From: Candidatus Pacearchaeota archaeon
Lineage (GTDB): Archaea > Nanoarchaeota > Nanoarchaeia > Pacearchaeales > GW2011-AR1
Length of the DNA stretch: 28,310 nt
Direction of reading: 5' to 3'
NCBI GenBank assembly: GCA_002686195.1
Contig: NZAS01000089.1
Location: 11,377 to 39,686, forward strand
The first letter of the stretch is position 1. The number at the start of each line of letters is the position of its first letter. The translations under genes and the position numbers were made by a program. The notes under the pieces are model-generated. The model had not been told where the DNA came from and searched no databases. It saw only the letters and a program-made list of their open reading frames with translations. Positions 1 through 11,500 of the stretch are shown here, piece by piece.

Positions 1-1680
1 ATGTATGCTTCTTATATTATCGAAGTCATGGAAGAGAGCTTTAAAGATGCGCAAAAAGCCGGCTGGGAATTTTTTAATCCGTTTAAAGATGAAGAGTTCT
101 GGTATGCGTTTTTAGAACAGTCGGTACAAATGTATGCACGCCGAGTAGATAGTGGAGATATAGAAAATCCCTCCCCCTCTGCGCTAAACGCATGCATAGA
201 ACTAAATGATCTCCAGGAAGGCTATCATTATCCTTTTAGGCCTGATTTAAAAGAAGAAAAAGAAGACGGTTCGGTAAGCTTCTTTAAGACGTTAAAGAAT
301 TATCGAACTGAAAAGGGCTTAGAAGCAGTGCAAGAAACAGAAGATCTAGCTAAATTGGTTCTTAAAGAATTGGTAATAGAACAATTAGAGAATATGGGTG
401 AAAAATTTATTGAAAATTTAGCAATTATAGGTGTCACTCCAACAATTTATAATTTAGATTTTTATTTTCTTACGAATTTAGCCCAAGGAGGGATAGACCT
501 TGAACTAAACAGGGGAATTAAAGAAGAAACTGTTGAATTTAGCGAAGGAGAAGGAGAAGAATTCTATACCTCCGGAGGCGAATTATATGTTTCAGAAAAG
601 GTAGACGAAAATAGTGAATATGAGCAGGGCGACGAGTATGTGGGTTATTATCATGCCACGGAAGATGAAGATGGAAATCTCCAGTATATGGCCGGCGAAT
701 TTCATCATGAAGATGATCATGATATATTAAAGCCATTTGCTAGCAAAGTAACATTACCTATCGGAGATATTGAAGAATATGAATATAATCCTGGCACTTC
801 TACCACACAACCCTTTGTAATAGAAAAATATATTTCCATTAACGGAACCAAATATGCACCTTCTGATGCCAAAGAAGTAATCATGTCTAATGATTATTCT
901 CTTAACATCTCGGATGTCTATCCGGGCACCCTAGAGATAGTAGAGGACGCCAATGGTGAAGGAGTAGGAACAGAAGGAGAGTTGGGGGTACGATATGGTC
1001 TACAATTTTCGTTATATGTAGGCGCAACTAAGGTGGAAATTACTTCTGTAGAAGTAGATTCATTGGACTTGGCTATCGGACAATTTGCACCATTTGAAGG
1101 AGATAGCAAGCTTTTACTATGCTTAATAAATCTCTTGACCGCAGACAATAAATTTAGATTGATTACTCGATATATCTTCCCACTAAACAAAATGACAGCA
1201 CTGATAGCAATTTATAATGATTTAGCGTTCTTAAAGTCGATTGGCGAAGTAACAGTAGAAGTGGGAGCCTATAGATCCGCGAAAGCCGATATTGATAAAA
1301 AGCCCGGATCGTATATCGATAGTGTGGATGAAACGACGGGCATTCCTATTGTCAATCCCGGCGCGGATGGATGGACCAACGTTGCGGATCGCGATAGAAT
1401 TCCTACACCCTTTGTAAGAACATGGGAAGAATGGGATAAGGTTTTGTTGAGAAATTCAAAGAGCAGAATAAAAAGGCTGTTCAAAAATCACTATAATTCT
1501 AGAGATTTTACGCCCGGCGACCTAGATAAAGATGCTAAAATTGGAAAAATTCTCCTAAATGAATTAAGAGAAAGGTTTAAGCCAGCACCCGGTAGAAATC
1601 TGCTTCCCTGGTGGAAGGCAAGGATGCTTCGAACAAATCCGTTCAATGCTGACGAAGAATTATGTGAAAATAGTGAATAG
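1..1680 (+). CDS. Unnamed phage structural (tail/baseplate) protein, probably 5'-truncated by the window
   Basis: The frame is open from base 1, which happens to be ATG, to the TAG at 1678-1680 (559 codons). No upstream sequence is available, so this Met may be internal and the real protein longer. Residues 1-160 are mainly helical and acidic. Residues 214-247 hold a His/Tyr-rich segment: GYYH (His218) and AGEFHHEDDH (His235, His236, His240), which could bind metal or be a small beta domain. The last 70 residues are basic, with RPAPG/LPWWK-type features (PAPGRNLLPWWKARML) and a conserved-looking NPFNADEELC end. I remember similar C-termini in unnamed proteins of environmental myoviruses; no function is established. 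It lies directly upstream of gp25 and gp6, so a baseplate-associated structural role is inferred. Base use matches the neighbouring genes. Confidence 0.75.
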   Translation: MYASYIIEVMEESFKDAQKAGWEFFNPFKDEEFWYAFLEQSVQMYARRVDSGDIENPSPSALNACIELNDLQEGYHYPFRPDLKEEKEDGSVSFFKTLKNYRTEKGLEAVQETEDLAKLVLKELVIEQLENMGEKFIENLAIIGVTPTIYNLDFYFLTNLAQGGIDLELNRGIKEETVEFSEGEGEEFYTSGGELYVSEKVDENSEYEQGDEYVGYYHATEDEDGNLQYMAGEFHHEDDHDILKPFASKVTLPIGDIEEYEYNPGTSTTQPFVIEKYISINGTKYAPSDAKEVIMSNDYSLNISDVYPGTLEIVEDANGEGVGTEGELGVRYGLQFSLYVGATKVEITSVEVDSLDLAIGQFAPFEGDSKLLLCLINLLTADNKFRLITRYIFPLNKMTALIAIYNDLAFLKSIGEVTVEVGAYRSAKADIDKKPGSYIDSVDETTGIPIVNPGADGWTNVADRDRIPTPFVRTWEEWDKVLLRNSKSRIKRLFKNHYNSRDFTPGDLDKDAKIGKILLNELRERFKPAPGRNLLPWWKARMLRTNPFNADEELCENSE

Positions 1681-1707
1681 AAGATAATTATAAAAAAGGT
1701 ATAAAAC

Positions 1708-2076
1708 ATGAATGCTTTTGGAGTAGCACTACCATTACAAAGAGATTCGGCCGATGGCTTTGTAATGATTAAGACTATTAAAACATTAATTAAACAAAAT
1801 TTAAAAATGCTCTTATTAACAAATCCCGGCGAAAGAGTTATGGCACCCAGTTTTGGAGTTGGGATAAAGCAATATTTATTCCAGAATTTTGGGCACAGTA
1901 CTCCAGCCGATATTGAAAACAAGATTAGAGAACAAGTAAAAATTTATATGCCGGCAATCAATATTCAAGAAATTAGTTTTGGACGCACTGATCCGGATAG
2001 CAATACACTAGGCTTTTCTATAGTATATTCGATTCCCAATATCAATATAAAAGATTTCTTAGAATTTACTATTTAA
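1708..2076 (+). CDS. Baseplate wedge protein, gp25-like (GPW/gp25 family)
   Basis: A 122-residue protein, close to the usual length of the GPW/gp25 family (T4 gp25 has 132 residues). Family hallmarks are visible: a hydrophobic helix at residues 20-40 (KTIKTLIKQNLKMLLLT), then NPGERVMAPSFGVGIKQYLF at about 41-60, matching the conserved GER-M-P-FG-G-LF core. The C-terminal half alternates beta and helix, ending in IKDFLEFTI. By family knowledge, gp25 sits in the inner wedge of the contractile-tail baseplate, contacting gp6 and the sheath. Older 'lysozyme-like' labels for this family do not imply enzyme activity. The start follows a 27-base gap; upstream is only a weak aaaaaaGGt ribosome site. 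The gp6-like gene follows after 15 bases, the expected partner order. Confidence 0.95.
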   Translation: MNAFGVALPLQRDSADGFVMIKTIKTLIKQNLKMLLLTNPGERVMAPSFGVGIKQYLFQNFGHSTPADIENKIREQVKIYMPAINIQEISFGRTDPDSNTLGFSIVYSIPNINIKDFLEFTI

Positions 2077-2091
2077 AAGTGAGGAATTTTT

Positions 2092-3888
2092 ATGTCTAAT
2101 GAACAGAAAAAAATAGTACCCATTGATTATACGCATAGAGACTTTAGTTCTATAAAAGAGGACTTGGTCCAAATAGCCGAACGATTTTACCCCGATAATT
2201 TTCAAGATTTTAGTGAAGCATCCTTTGGATCTTTGATGTTAGACGCGGTCGCATACGTAGGAGACCAGTTATCATTTTATATAGATTACAATGTAAATGA
2301 ATCTTTTCTAGATACAGCTTACCAATATAATAATGTCCTGCGTCATGGCCGTGCTTTGGGATATAAGTATACTGGGCGCCCATCTACATATGGAAAAGTG
2401 GCTCTATATGTTTTAGTACCCGCCTCCGCGGCCGGTTTGGGCCCAGACACAGATTATATACCGATCCTCAAGCGAGGCAGCCGGTTTACATCAGAAAATG
2501 CTTTAAATTTTGTGTTAATTGAAAATGTAGATTTTGCCGATCCGAAAAACCCTGTGGTGGTTGCACGAGTAGACGGGACAACTGGAGCCCCTACCTTTTA
2601 TGCTATTAAGGCTTATGGGAACGTTGTTTCGGGATATTTCGGTCAAGAACAAATAACTGTGGGCGCTTTTGAAAGATTTATGAAAGTAAAGCTAAAAAAT
2701 TCAAATATCACCGAAATCATTTCAGTGATGGATACCCAGGGAAATGAATTTTTTGAGGTGGATTATCTTTCTCAAGATATTGTATTTAAAGAGATCCCTA
2801 ATAATAATTTTAAAGAAGACAACGTACCCTCCGTTATTAAACCCTATTTGGTTTCTCGAAAATTTGTTATCGAACGGAATAAAAACAAGACCTTTCTACA
2901 ATTTGGAAGTGGAAAAACGGGAGAAACTAATGTAGTCGCAGAGCCTCAATCAGTTGCTTTGGATATTTTTGGAAAAGATTATGTCACCGATATGACGTTT
3001 GATCCCACCAGGCTTTCGAGAAATGAAAATTTGGGAATTGTACCATCGAATACAACATTGACGGTCGTATATCGAGTAACCAATCCGACCAATTCAAATG
3101 CTGCAGTCGGCTCTCTCAACACTGTTTCTCACGCCATATCTGAATTTAAAAACAGAGATCTTTTAGTTAGCTCTACCGCTCAAGGTGTAATCGCATCGGT
3201 AGAGGTAATAAATGAAGAGCCTATTGTGGGGGATGTTACAATGGCATCCACCACGGAACTAAAAAGAAGGGTTTATGATACATTCCCTACTCAAAATCGA
3301 GCAGTAACGCAAGCGGATTATGAAAATGTAGCTTATAGACTGCCCCCTAAATTTGGTTCCGTAAAAAGATGTTCAGTACAGAAAGATCCGGATTCGCTCA
3401 AACGTAATTTAAACATGTATGTGGTGTCTGAAAATCAATTTGGCAAATTAACTAAAACCAATTCCACTATTAAAAATAATTTAAAGACTTGGTTAAATCA
3501 TTATAGAATGATTAACGATACAATTGATATCTTAGATCCTTATATTCTTAATTTGGGAATTGAGTTTATTGTGCAACCTACTGCGGCGGTGGATAAATTT
3601 AGTTTGTTAAATGCATGCGTAAAAAAATTAGAGAAGAAATTTTCACCCACCTTTTATATTGGAGAACACTTTTTTATAAGCGACGTATATCAAGAATTAA
3701 AAAACGTTGAGGGAGTTTTGGACGTATTAAAAGTAAAATTAGTTAATAAGACCGGTACAAATTATTCAGGGGTACAATTAGATATAAACTCTAATTTATC
3801 ACCTGATGGTAGTTATTTAATCATTCCCAAAAACGTGATACTTGAAATCAAATATCCTCAAACTGACATCAAAGGAAAGATTAGATAA
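2092..3888 (+). CDS. Baseplate wedge subunit, gp6-like / baseplate J-like
   Basis: A 598-residue protein, near the length of T4 gp6 (660 residues). The N-terminus has the family's characteristic opening, YTHRDFSSIKEDL at about 14-26, followed by an acidic/aromatic helical stretch (SFGSLMLDAVAYVGDQLSFY at 45-64). Around residues 390-415 comes TQNRAVTQADYENVAYRLP, the baseplate J-like signature in which A-T-x-DY is followed by P-x-x-G-V. The C-terminal 180 residues alternate beta and helix, as in the dimerising end of gp6/J. By family knowledge, gp6 dimers form the ring that holds the wedges of a contractile-tail baseplate together. A GAGG ribosome site precedes the start (gtgaggaatttttATG). 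Its stop overlaps the next start by one base (TAATG), so translation is probably coupled. The family is secure; equivalence to gp6 specifically is less so. Confidence 0.88.
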   Translation: MSNEQKKIVPIDYTHRDFSSIKEDLVQIAERFYPDNFQDFSEASFGSLMLDAVAYVGDQLSFYIDYNVNESFLDTAYQYNNVLRHGRALGYKYTGRPSTYGKVALYVLVPASAAGLGPDTDYIPILKRGSRFTSENALNFVLIENVDFADPKNPVVVARVDGTTGAPTFYAIKAYGNVVSGYFGQEQITVGAFERFMKVKLKNSNITEIISVMDTQGNEFFEVDYLSQDIVFKEIPNNNFKEDNVPSVIKPYLVSRKFVIERNKNKTFLQFGSGKTGETNVVAEPQSVALDIFGKDYVTDMTFDPTRLSRNENLGIVPSNTTLTVVYRVTNPTNSNAAVGSLNTVSHAISEFKNRDLLVSSTAQGVIASVEVINEEPIVGDVTMASTTELKRRVYDTFPTQNRAVTQADYENVAYRLPPKFGSVKRCSVQKDPDSLKRNLNMYVVSENQFGKLTKTNSTIKNNLKTWLNHYRMINDTIDILDPYILNLGIEFIVQPTAAVDKFSLLNACVKKLEKKFSPTFYIGEHFFISDVYQELKNVEGVLDVLKVKLVNKTGTNYSGVQLDINSNLSPDGSYLIIPKNVILEIKYPQTDIKGKIR

Positions 3889-5591
3889 TGGGAATCAAAA
3901 GATATTTAGCCGATGCCGATAATACTATCGTTAATGCATATCGACAAAATCTAAAAACTCGTGGTACGGGCGCCAATATGGGTGCAGCCGACGTAGTGGA
4001 GACATTTTCTATTTATGGAAGAGTGACTACGAGTTCGGCTGGATTATCTCGAATTTTAATGAAATTTCCCATTTCTGATATCTCCACTGATCGCGATAAT
4101 GCTGTTCTGCCCGCGAGTGGCAATGTGAGTTATTACTTGCGGATGTTTAATGCGAAGCACTCTAAGACAGTTCCCACAGATTACACACTTGTTATGTTGG
4201 CTGTATCTCAATCTTGGCAAGAGGGGATAGGATTAGATCTAGAAGACTATAAAGATCTTACTTACGGCAATGAAGGTTCCAACTGGATGAGTGCCTCTAA
4301 TACCGCTTATTGGACTGACAACAATGGCACGCTATTAGCCGGCGGATCTTATCACACAGGAAGTAGCGATACGGAAACTTTTATATTTACCCAGTCTATG
4401 TCGACCGGGCTTGAGAATGTAGAGGTAGATATCACCCCGTTGGTAGAACAATGGATTGCAGGAACCTATGATAATTATGGCATAGGGGTTCATCTGTCTG
4501 CCAGTTATGAGGCATATGAATCAGGCTCGGCCAATGATGTGGTGTCACGAATGCCGGGTGAATTGGCGCTTGATGCAGAAGACGATACCCAAAGTGTGAT
4601 TTATAATCCTAGCGGATCTACAATTTCTTATTTCACCAAACGATTTTTTGCTCGTGGAACACAGTACTTTTTTAAACGACCTGTAATAGAGGCGCGCTGG
4701 AATGATCGCGTAACCTATGATCGGGGAGAATTTTTTTATAGCAGTTCTTTAGCTCCCGCGGCCGACAACCTCAATACTCTATATTTATACAACTATGTAA
4801 GAGGGAGACTTAAGGATATTCCTGGTCTCGGTACTGATAAAAGAATTTATGTTAGCATTTATTCTGGATCTACCGGAGGCTTTTACAAAGGTGGCGATGG
4901 TGACGACGTACCCCCTTCTAATACTCCAGTTTCGGGAACAACCGGAAGCGTTCAGATTCTATCGGCGGATAACAATGGGAATGTTAATACGACTAATTTA
5001 TTAGTTGTCACGGGGGGGATTGTTTCCACCGGAATTTATAGTTGTTCGTTTGCATTTACTGGTTCCGATGATGTTTATACCATTTATGATGTGTGGTTTA
5101 CCGGCAGTGATACTGTTACTTCGGCAAATGATGCATCGGCTCAATATTTTACTGGAACCATAAAACCTATGAAGGTTAACGCGCGCCAAACCAATGATCA
5201 TCCAATTTATTATTTAAATGTTACCAACCTGGAAACAAAATATCCATCCAACCAAACCGCGCGCTTTAATATACATATAAGAAAGAAGTATTGGAGTCCT
5301 AATATTTATACGGTGGCTAATTCTACAGTGCCTACTGATACAATTCCTAGCGCCTCCTACATGGTATATAGAACTCTTGACGCTCTAAATGTTATTCCTT
5401 ATGGTACGGGAAGCGAACTCCATACAGGTCTTTCTTATGACGTTTCGGGGAATTATTTTGATTTGGACATGAAATTGTTAGAAGCTGGCTATGAATATGC
5501 ATTTAAATTTTCATTTTATAATCAAGAGCTTAATAGCTGGACAGAACAAGAACAGGCATTTAAGTTTAGAGTAGAAGATTATGAGTATTAA
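3888..5591 (+). CDS. Beta-rich tail/baseplate protein with DNRLRE-like N-terminal domain
   Basis: A 567-residue protein. Residues about 40-206 fit a DNRLRE-type beta-sandwich: LSRILMKFPISDIS (the 'R-L-x-F-dls' strand), SQSWQEGIG (the 'W-E' turn) and VDITPLVEQWIAGTYDNYGI (the 'dvT-lV-W-g-N-Gi' strand). Residues 320-440 are Ser/Thr/Gly-rich and probably loops or beta-prism. The last 75 residues (IPYGTGSELHTGLSYDVSG, GNYFDLDMKLLEAGYEY, FKFRVEDYEY) look like a compact conserved terminal domain that I remember from unnamed environmental phage proteins. DNRLRE domains occur in surface and adhesive proteins; a structural or carbohydrate-facing role in the baseplate or a fibre is inference. An AAAGGA ribosome site lies inside the end of the gp6-like gene. 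The 3' end overlaps the giant gene by 11 bases. A run of seven G at 5012-5018 leaves the frame intact. Confidence 0.8.
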   Translation: MGIKRYLADADNTIVNAYRQNLKTRGTGANMGAADVVETFSIYGRVTTSSAGLSRILMKFPISDISTDRDNAVLPASGNVSYYLRMFNAKHSKTVPTDYTLVMLAVSQSWQEGIGLDLEDYKDLTYGNEGSNWMSASNTAYWTDNNGTLLAGGSYHTGSSDTETFIFTQSMSTGLENVEVDITPLVEQWIAGTYDNYGIGVHLSASYEAYESGSANDVVSRMPGELALDAEDDTQSVIYNPSGSTISYFTKRFFARGTQYFFKRPVIEARWNDRVTYDRGEFFYSSSLAPAADNLNTLYLYNYVRGRLKDIPGLGTDKRIYVSIYSGSTGGFYKGGDGDDVPPSNTPVSGTTGSVQILSADNNGNVNTTNLLVVTGGIVSTGIYSCSFAFTGSDDVYTIYDVWFTGSDTVTSANDASAQYFTGTIKPMKVNARQTNDHPIYYLNVTNLETKYPSNQTARFNIHIRKKYWSPNIYTVANSTVPTDTIPSASYMVYRTLDALNVIPYGTGSELHTGLSYDVSGNYFDLDMKLLEAGYEYAFKFSFYNQELNSWTEQEQAFKFRVEDYEY

Positions 5592-8500
5592 AAAACTTTT
5601 TGATAAAGACATTAAATCTAGAAACTATCTCGCTGATACCACTGAAAAAGAAGCTTTTGAAGAAGTAGAGTCAGCCGATAATGTAAGAGAGATTTATGAA
5701 AAACAGCAGACATTTGTTCCGCCAGTTGACTATTCGAAACCCGAAAATTTTGTAAAATATGGGTCCGCCTATCTTTATTATAAATCTGCTATAGAACGAA
5801 TAATCGATTTTTATCCTTATGATGGTTCTGATGCGGAGATGAATGAATTTTATAATAATTCTCTCGACATCGAGAAATATATTTTTAATAATTTATATCC
5901 GCGGACCCATGGGCATATTAAACTTAGCTCTGCCGGGTGGGGCTCTCGTAGTGGATCGTTACTAGATGGTTATGGCCTTCCGGAAGATTTAGAATATATT
6001 GATTTTAAAGGCGGCCCGAACACCATTAGCGCCACTAAAACCGCTAAATTATTTAAAGACCCCCATTCGTCCAATCCCGAGTTTGCTAACATTTATGATA
6101 CCGATATCTATGTAAGCGCCGGATTACCCGCAGGTTATGGAACCGGCTCCCGAGAATCTAATTTAAAGGCAGATTTTGATAAGGGAGTCACCATTGAGTG
6201 TTGGGCCAAAACTGGCTCAATAACCCTTGCCGACACTAATAAACAAATCCTTGTCGATATTTGGAATAATGAACTATCTTGTAGCGCCTATGATCCTGAA
6301 GGCACCGCCGGCGCAAATCCCAATCCTCACTATGGAAGAGTCACAATAGCCTTTGATGGCACCGCCGGCACCGCCGCAACTGCAACAATTATAGGAAATG
6401 CATCTTTGGATGACGCAACTGGCACATCTTTGATATTGGTAAATGCTGATGCATCAACTGTAACATTTACTACGGACCCCACTCTCAACTTCGGCGATGT
6501 CACCGCCGACACTGGCGACACCGCGTCTACAGCAACAATTGTAGGAACCGCCGCTTTGGCTGCCGAAAGCGGCACAGATTTTAAATTGGTAAATGCTGAT
6601 GGAACAGTTATAACATTTACTACGAACGCTACCAAGAACTTTGGCGATACGGTCGATGAAACAGCGTCACCCTTCACTGTTAACACCGGAGGGTCGTTTT
6701 CGTCAGATGGAATCAGGAAGGCCACACAGGCACTCTGGATATCTTGCAAGGCGGCAATAGACGCTGGCGAATTAGACATGACGATTAGTCCCACCACTGT
6801 TGACACCATCGCTGATGGATCACAGGTGAATTTTACATTAACTCAAACTACTGGTGGTACTGCTGGCAATACAGCAATAACTTTAATAACTGGTGTTACA
6901 GCCGATGGCGAAACTGCTTTTACTGGCGGAGTCGATCAACAGTGGAGAGTCAACACCAGAGATATCAGCGGAGGTTCTGAGGTCAGAAAGGCTACACAAG
7001 CATTCTGGATTGCATGTAAAGGAGCCATCGACGCGGGCGAATTAGACATGACGATTAATCCTACTACTGTCGCTCCTATCGCTTCCGGTCAAGAATATTT
7101 TACGCTAACTCAAACTACTGCTGGTACGGCTGGCAATACAGCAATAACTTTAATAACTGGTGTTACGGCCGATGGCGAAACAAACTTTACTGGCGGCACG
7201 CGCGCCACTCCCTTTAGAATTTCAGCCCAATCGGGGGCAGTCGGAATTAGTGAACAAGTAATTGGAAATAATATTGGAGTTGATACCTTTGATGATTGGA
7301 AACATTATGCTTTCGTAATGCACAATACAGGTAGTAATTTTATTACTAAATTATATGTTAATGGAAGAATAAATGATATTAATACCGTCGTTGGGACGAC
7401 AATTAATGAAATTAATTCTAAAAATATGGTGGGGAGACTGGGCGCCCTTTTGACAGCCCCCTCTGGATCGGCCGCCACTTCACAACAGACTCAAACTTTG
7501 AGCCTAGGCGCCGGCAAATTTAATGGCTCTATTGATGAATTTAGATACTGGAAAGAGGCCCGCTCCGGTAAAGATATTGGCAAATATTGGTTTACACAGG
7601 TAAGAGGAGGAACGAACACTGACCTTGCCAACACCACATTAGGGGTTTATTACAAATTTAATGAGGGGATAACAGGCACCTCTACCACAGATCTGACCGT
7701 TTTAGATTTTAGCGGCCGTTTGTCTAATGGAACATGGAAAAATTATGTAGCTACTGGACGCTCTACCGGATCCGCAATTTTGGAGGCGACTGCTTCTATA
7801 AGTGAATATAAGGATCCTATTATTTATGCTCATGATCCTAACGTGACTTCTTTAAAAAACAACCTATTAGAGAGTGGGTCTTACCATGATAGTACGCATA
7901 ATTCTTTTATAGATTTGGTACCAAATTGGATTATTGATGATATCGAAGTAAGACAAATAACGGATCTGAAGGTAATTGCGCATATAATGGGGGCTTATTT
8001 TGATAAGATTCACATGTGGATTTCTCAAATTCCAACATTTAAAAATAATCTTTATACTAGTGCTTCTTACGAACCACCACCGTTCTCTCAACATTTGCCG
8101 CAGTCGTTGGGTCTCTATACCCCTCAAATCTTTGTAAATTCTCATGTGTTAGAAAGATTTTTAAATCGTGATAAAGATAGTAAATTTGAAGGCGATTTAA
8201 ACGAAACTAAAAATTTAATTTATCTCAATTTATATAACAACTTGACAAATATTTTTAAAGCCAAGGGCACTCAGAAGGCGATTAGAAATGTTTTTAGATG
8301 TTTTAATATTGATGAGAGAATAATCAAATTAAATACGTATGCCAATAATAGTGTCTATACTCTAACTAACAATTTACAACAAACTCTTGTTAGAAAGTCT
8401 TCCCTCAATTTTAATACCGGGAGCAACACCCCGGGCGTCGTATATCAAGCTTTAAGTTCTTCTAATCCTCAAAGCCAAGGATACATATCGGGATCTAATA

Positions 8501-11500
8501 AGGTAGGCTATGAAACAAAATATGGCTTTACAGTGGAAGCAGATGTTGTATTTCCTCGTTACCTTTTTAATCAAGGAACAGTAGATAGAAACGTCACAGA
8601 GGTATCTTTGTTTGGCGCCTATACTGTGGATACAGGAAGCGCTGGCTCTAAGACCGGAACTGACACGACCTGGGGTGCATATAGTTCCGATTTGGCCGCG
8701 GCATTCCCGGGACAAATCACTGGAAAGGGCCAGCCAGATTTGGCAAATTTCCAAGTCTATGCGGTTAGAGATGTTCGGGGATCAAAAAATGTTCGTTTTA
8801 AATTATCTTCCTCTAACTATCCTTATTATATCCCTGAATTAACCAGCAGCACTTTTTTTAGCGTCTATGATCATACTCATTGGAACTTTTCAGTAAGAAT
8901 AAAGCCTAGTAATTATCCCTTATTGGGAGTTGTTTCTGGATCTGATGCGGGATCGGCCGGTTCAGGTTTGGATGGTTATGCTTATGATTTAGTTTTCCAA
9001 GGAATAAATAATGAATTAGGAGTCACACGTGATAGTTTTGTTGTGACAGCATCTTTGACTAAAGATGTGGGAACGAGTATTTTATGTTCTTCTAAGAGGC
9101 TTTATGCCGGCGCTAGAAAAATAAATATTACTGGCGCTACTTTGAATCACTGCGATGCCTTGATCAGTTCCGTTAGATATTGGTCCAAATATATTGATGA
9201 TAATTCTTTAGAGTTACACAATAACGATATCAACAACCGAGGAGTATCAGGATCATATCAAAACTTCGGCTTTCTCGACCCCAATATTTCTGGTAGCAAT
9301 GATGTGAGCAATCTTAAATCTTTGGTTTTAGATTGGAATTTTAATCAAGTTACAGGATCTGACGCCGAGGGTGGTTTTTATGTTACCGATTTTAGTTCGG
9401 GCTCAAGTACTATTAGAGACAATTATAGTTGGGTAGGGAAGCTGGCAGGCTATCAATATTTTGGCTCCGGGTCGGGCTTCTGGCCTGGCTCTACCGATAT
9501 AGTGCATCAAGAAGCCGTTAACTCATATAAGTTTGTAGACCCTGAAAAAGTAATTTCTTCGGACATGGTTCAGGTTTTGACTGAAGATGATAAATTATTT
9601 GGGCTGCCAGACACAATTCCTAGCTATAAATATACTCTTGAAAAGAGTCAATATGCCGCTATTTCGGAAGAAATGTTACAATTCTTTGCTGGCGTAGCTG
9701 ACTTTCACAATTTGATTGGTGCCCCTGTTAATAGATATCGAGAAAGATATAAAGATTTAGAAAAATTAAGAGAACTCTTTTTCCGACGAGTTACCGAAGT
9801 AAAACAAGTAGAAAAATTTCTTGATTATTATCGATGGTTTGATGATTCTCTATCACAGATTATCGCTCAGCTTTTACCAGCATCCACGGACTTTGTAGAA
9901 AATTCCTATAACACTATTGAAAGTCATGTCTTAGAGAGAAATAAATATAAAAGCCAGTTCCCCACGCTTAAACTAGAAGATGATGAACTTCAGGCCGCAA
10001 TGGAAGGTCAATATGCCAACAGCTATCCTTATGTTGCTGGTTCCACTCCTCTGCCTGAATCACCGCGATCCACTAAAAAGAACCGATGGTTTTGGGAAAA
10101 GAGAGCCAATCGATCCGCAGCCGAAATTACATCAGGCGATGCGACAGTCGATGAACAAAGAAACACTATTAAAAATGTTATATATGAAAATCCTCATTTG
10201 AGTCAAAGTATGACACGAGCCTGGACGGGCACCAAATTTTATGATGGAAGATGGTTAGCCGTCAATCGTCTTGCAAAAACCGTAGCTTTAAAAGTAACAA
10301 CTCCATTTGAAAGTGCTAGCTTATCTTTAAAGGGCGGTGTTAATTTCACGGATAATAAAAATATTCAGTTTACCTATAACGCTCTTTATCCTGCGGGCCC
10401 CGTAAACGGTACTAATAATGTGTATGTGCCTGAAAATGTAATGGTAGGATTTACAGATGATATGGAAAGATATCACGAAACCATCGATCTAGAAGATGTA
10501 AATATGAAATTTAAGCGTCGTCTTAAAATTAATCATGGTAGAAACTGGGAGGATGGTCTAGGGTATTCCAATGTTAAATCTTCTTATGCTTTCCCTTTTA
10601 ATATTATTACGCCAGCGGTTTCCTCTGGGTATAACAAACAAGTTATAGACAGAGTCACAGCCAGTGTTCAAATTACTAATTTACATCATGATGGTTACGG
10701 CCCAAATATGGAAGTTCCCATGCAGGGCCCTTTCACAAATTATGCAGTCGGAGGCCATCAATCACGACATGTGCCATTAAACACTGGTAGCGATAATTAT
10801 ACGAATCGACCAGAAGCTTGGAAATTGTTATTAGGACAATGTAACGGTGTTAGTGTTACGTCCGGCGCAATTGGAATGGCAGGCCCTGATTATCCGTGGC
10901 CCGAAGCCAACGAGGAGGGCGTACGCCCTTATCCGATGACTGCTTCCCAGAAGGCAGTTTATTATCGCGGCTTTATTGCGAAACGACCGGTTAATATTAG
11001 AAATATTTTATTAAAAACTGGATCTACTATTTTAGGAAATTATTCTAAAAATTATGAGATAATACAATCGGTAGGAGCATTTTCTAATCCTAGAAATTTC
11101 ATTGAGAATCAGCCTGTCCTTCCTGCGCAAATAATCAAAGCCACCCAAGGAAGAACATTTTTAGGAACCCGTCGAGAAAGCGGAAGCCACTTCCAGTTTA
11201 CATCCGAATATTCCACTGGATATTTAACCGGTGCCACCGGAGATTCTATCATTACGGCGCGTTTTTCGGCGCCGGGCGGTATGGAAGTAATGTCAAAAGG
11301 ATATTTAGACATCAGAGGTTCTGAATATTCTCCTTATAACAGTCTTTTAAATCGAAATTTGAGTGTTATAAAGCCAACTCAAGGCCCTAGTGGAACATTC
11401 TCCGTGCCAATTGGAACAGGAACGGCTGGAATGCGGGTGAATGATATCCATGGAAAAGATTTCGGCTTACGTGCTCTCCTATCGCGACACAGCGCTAGAT

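Noticed and set aside
1491..1922. A 143-codon minus-strand open frame spanning the gap before the gp25 gene
   Set aside because: It overlaps two well-supported plus-strand genes and has no recognisable protein features; a shadow frame.
5012..5018. Run of seven G as a frameshift or phase-variation site
   Set aside because: The reading frame continues normally through it to a conserved-looking C-terminus, and no alternative product is apparent.
6330..6809. A 159-codon open frame on the minus strand inside the giant gene
   Set aside because: It is the antisense image of the repeat module, whose codon pattern leaves the opposite frame open. It has no ribosome site and its low-complexity Val/Ala/Pro sequence matches no family.
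6376..7200. A diversity-generating retroelement variable repeat as explanation of the LamG-domain duplications
   Set aside because: No reverse transcriptase or template repeat is present in the window, and differences between copies are not concentrated at adenines; several are silent changes.
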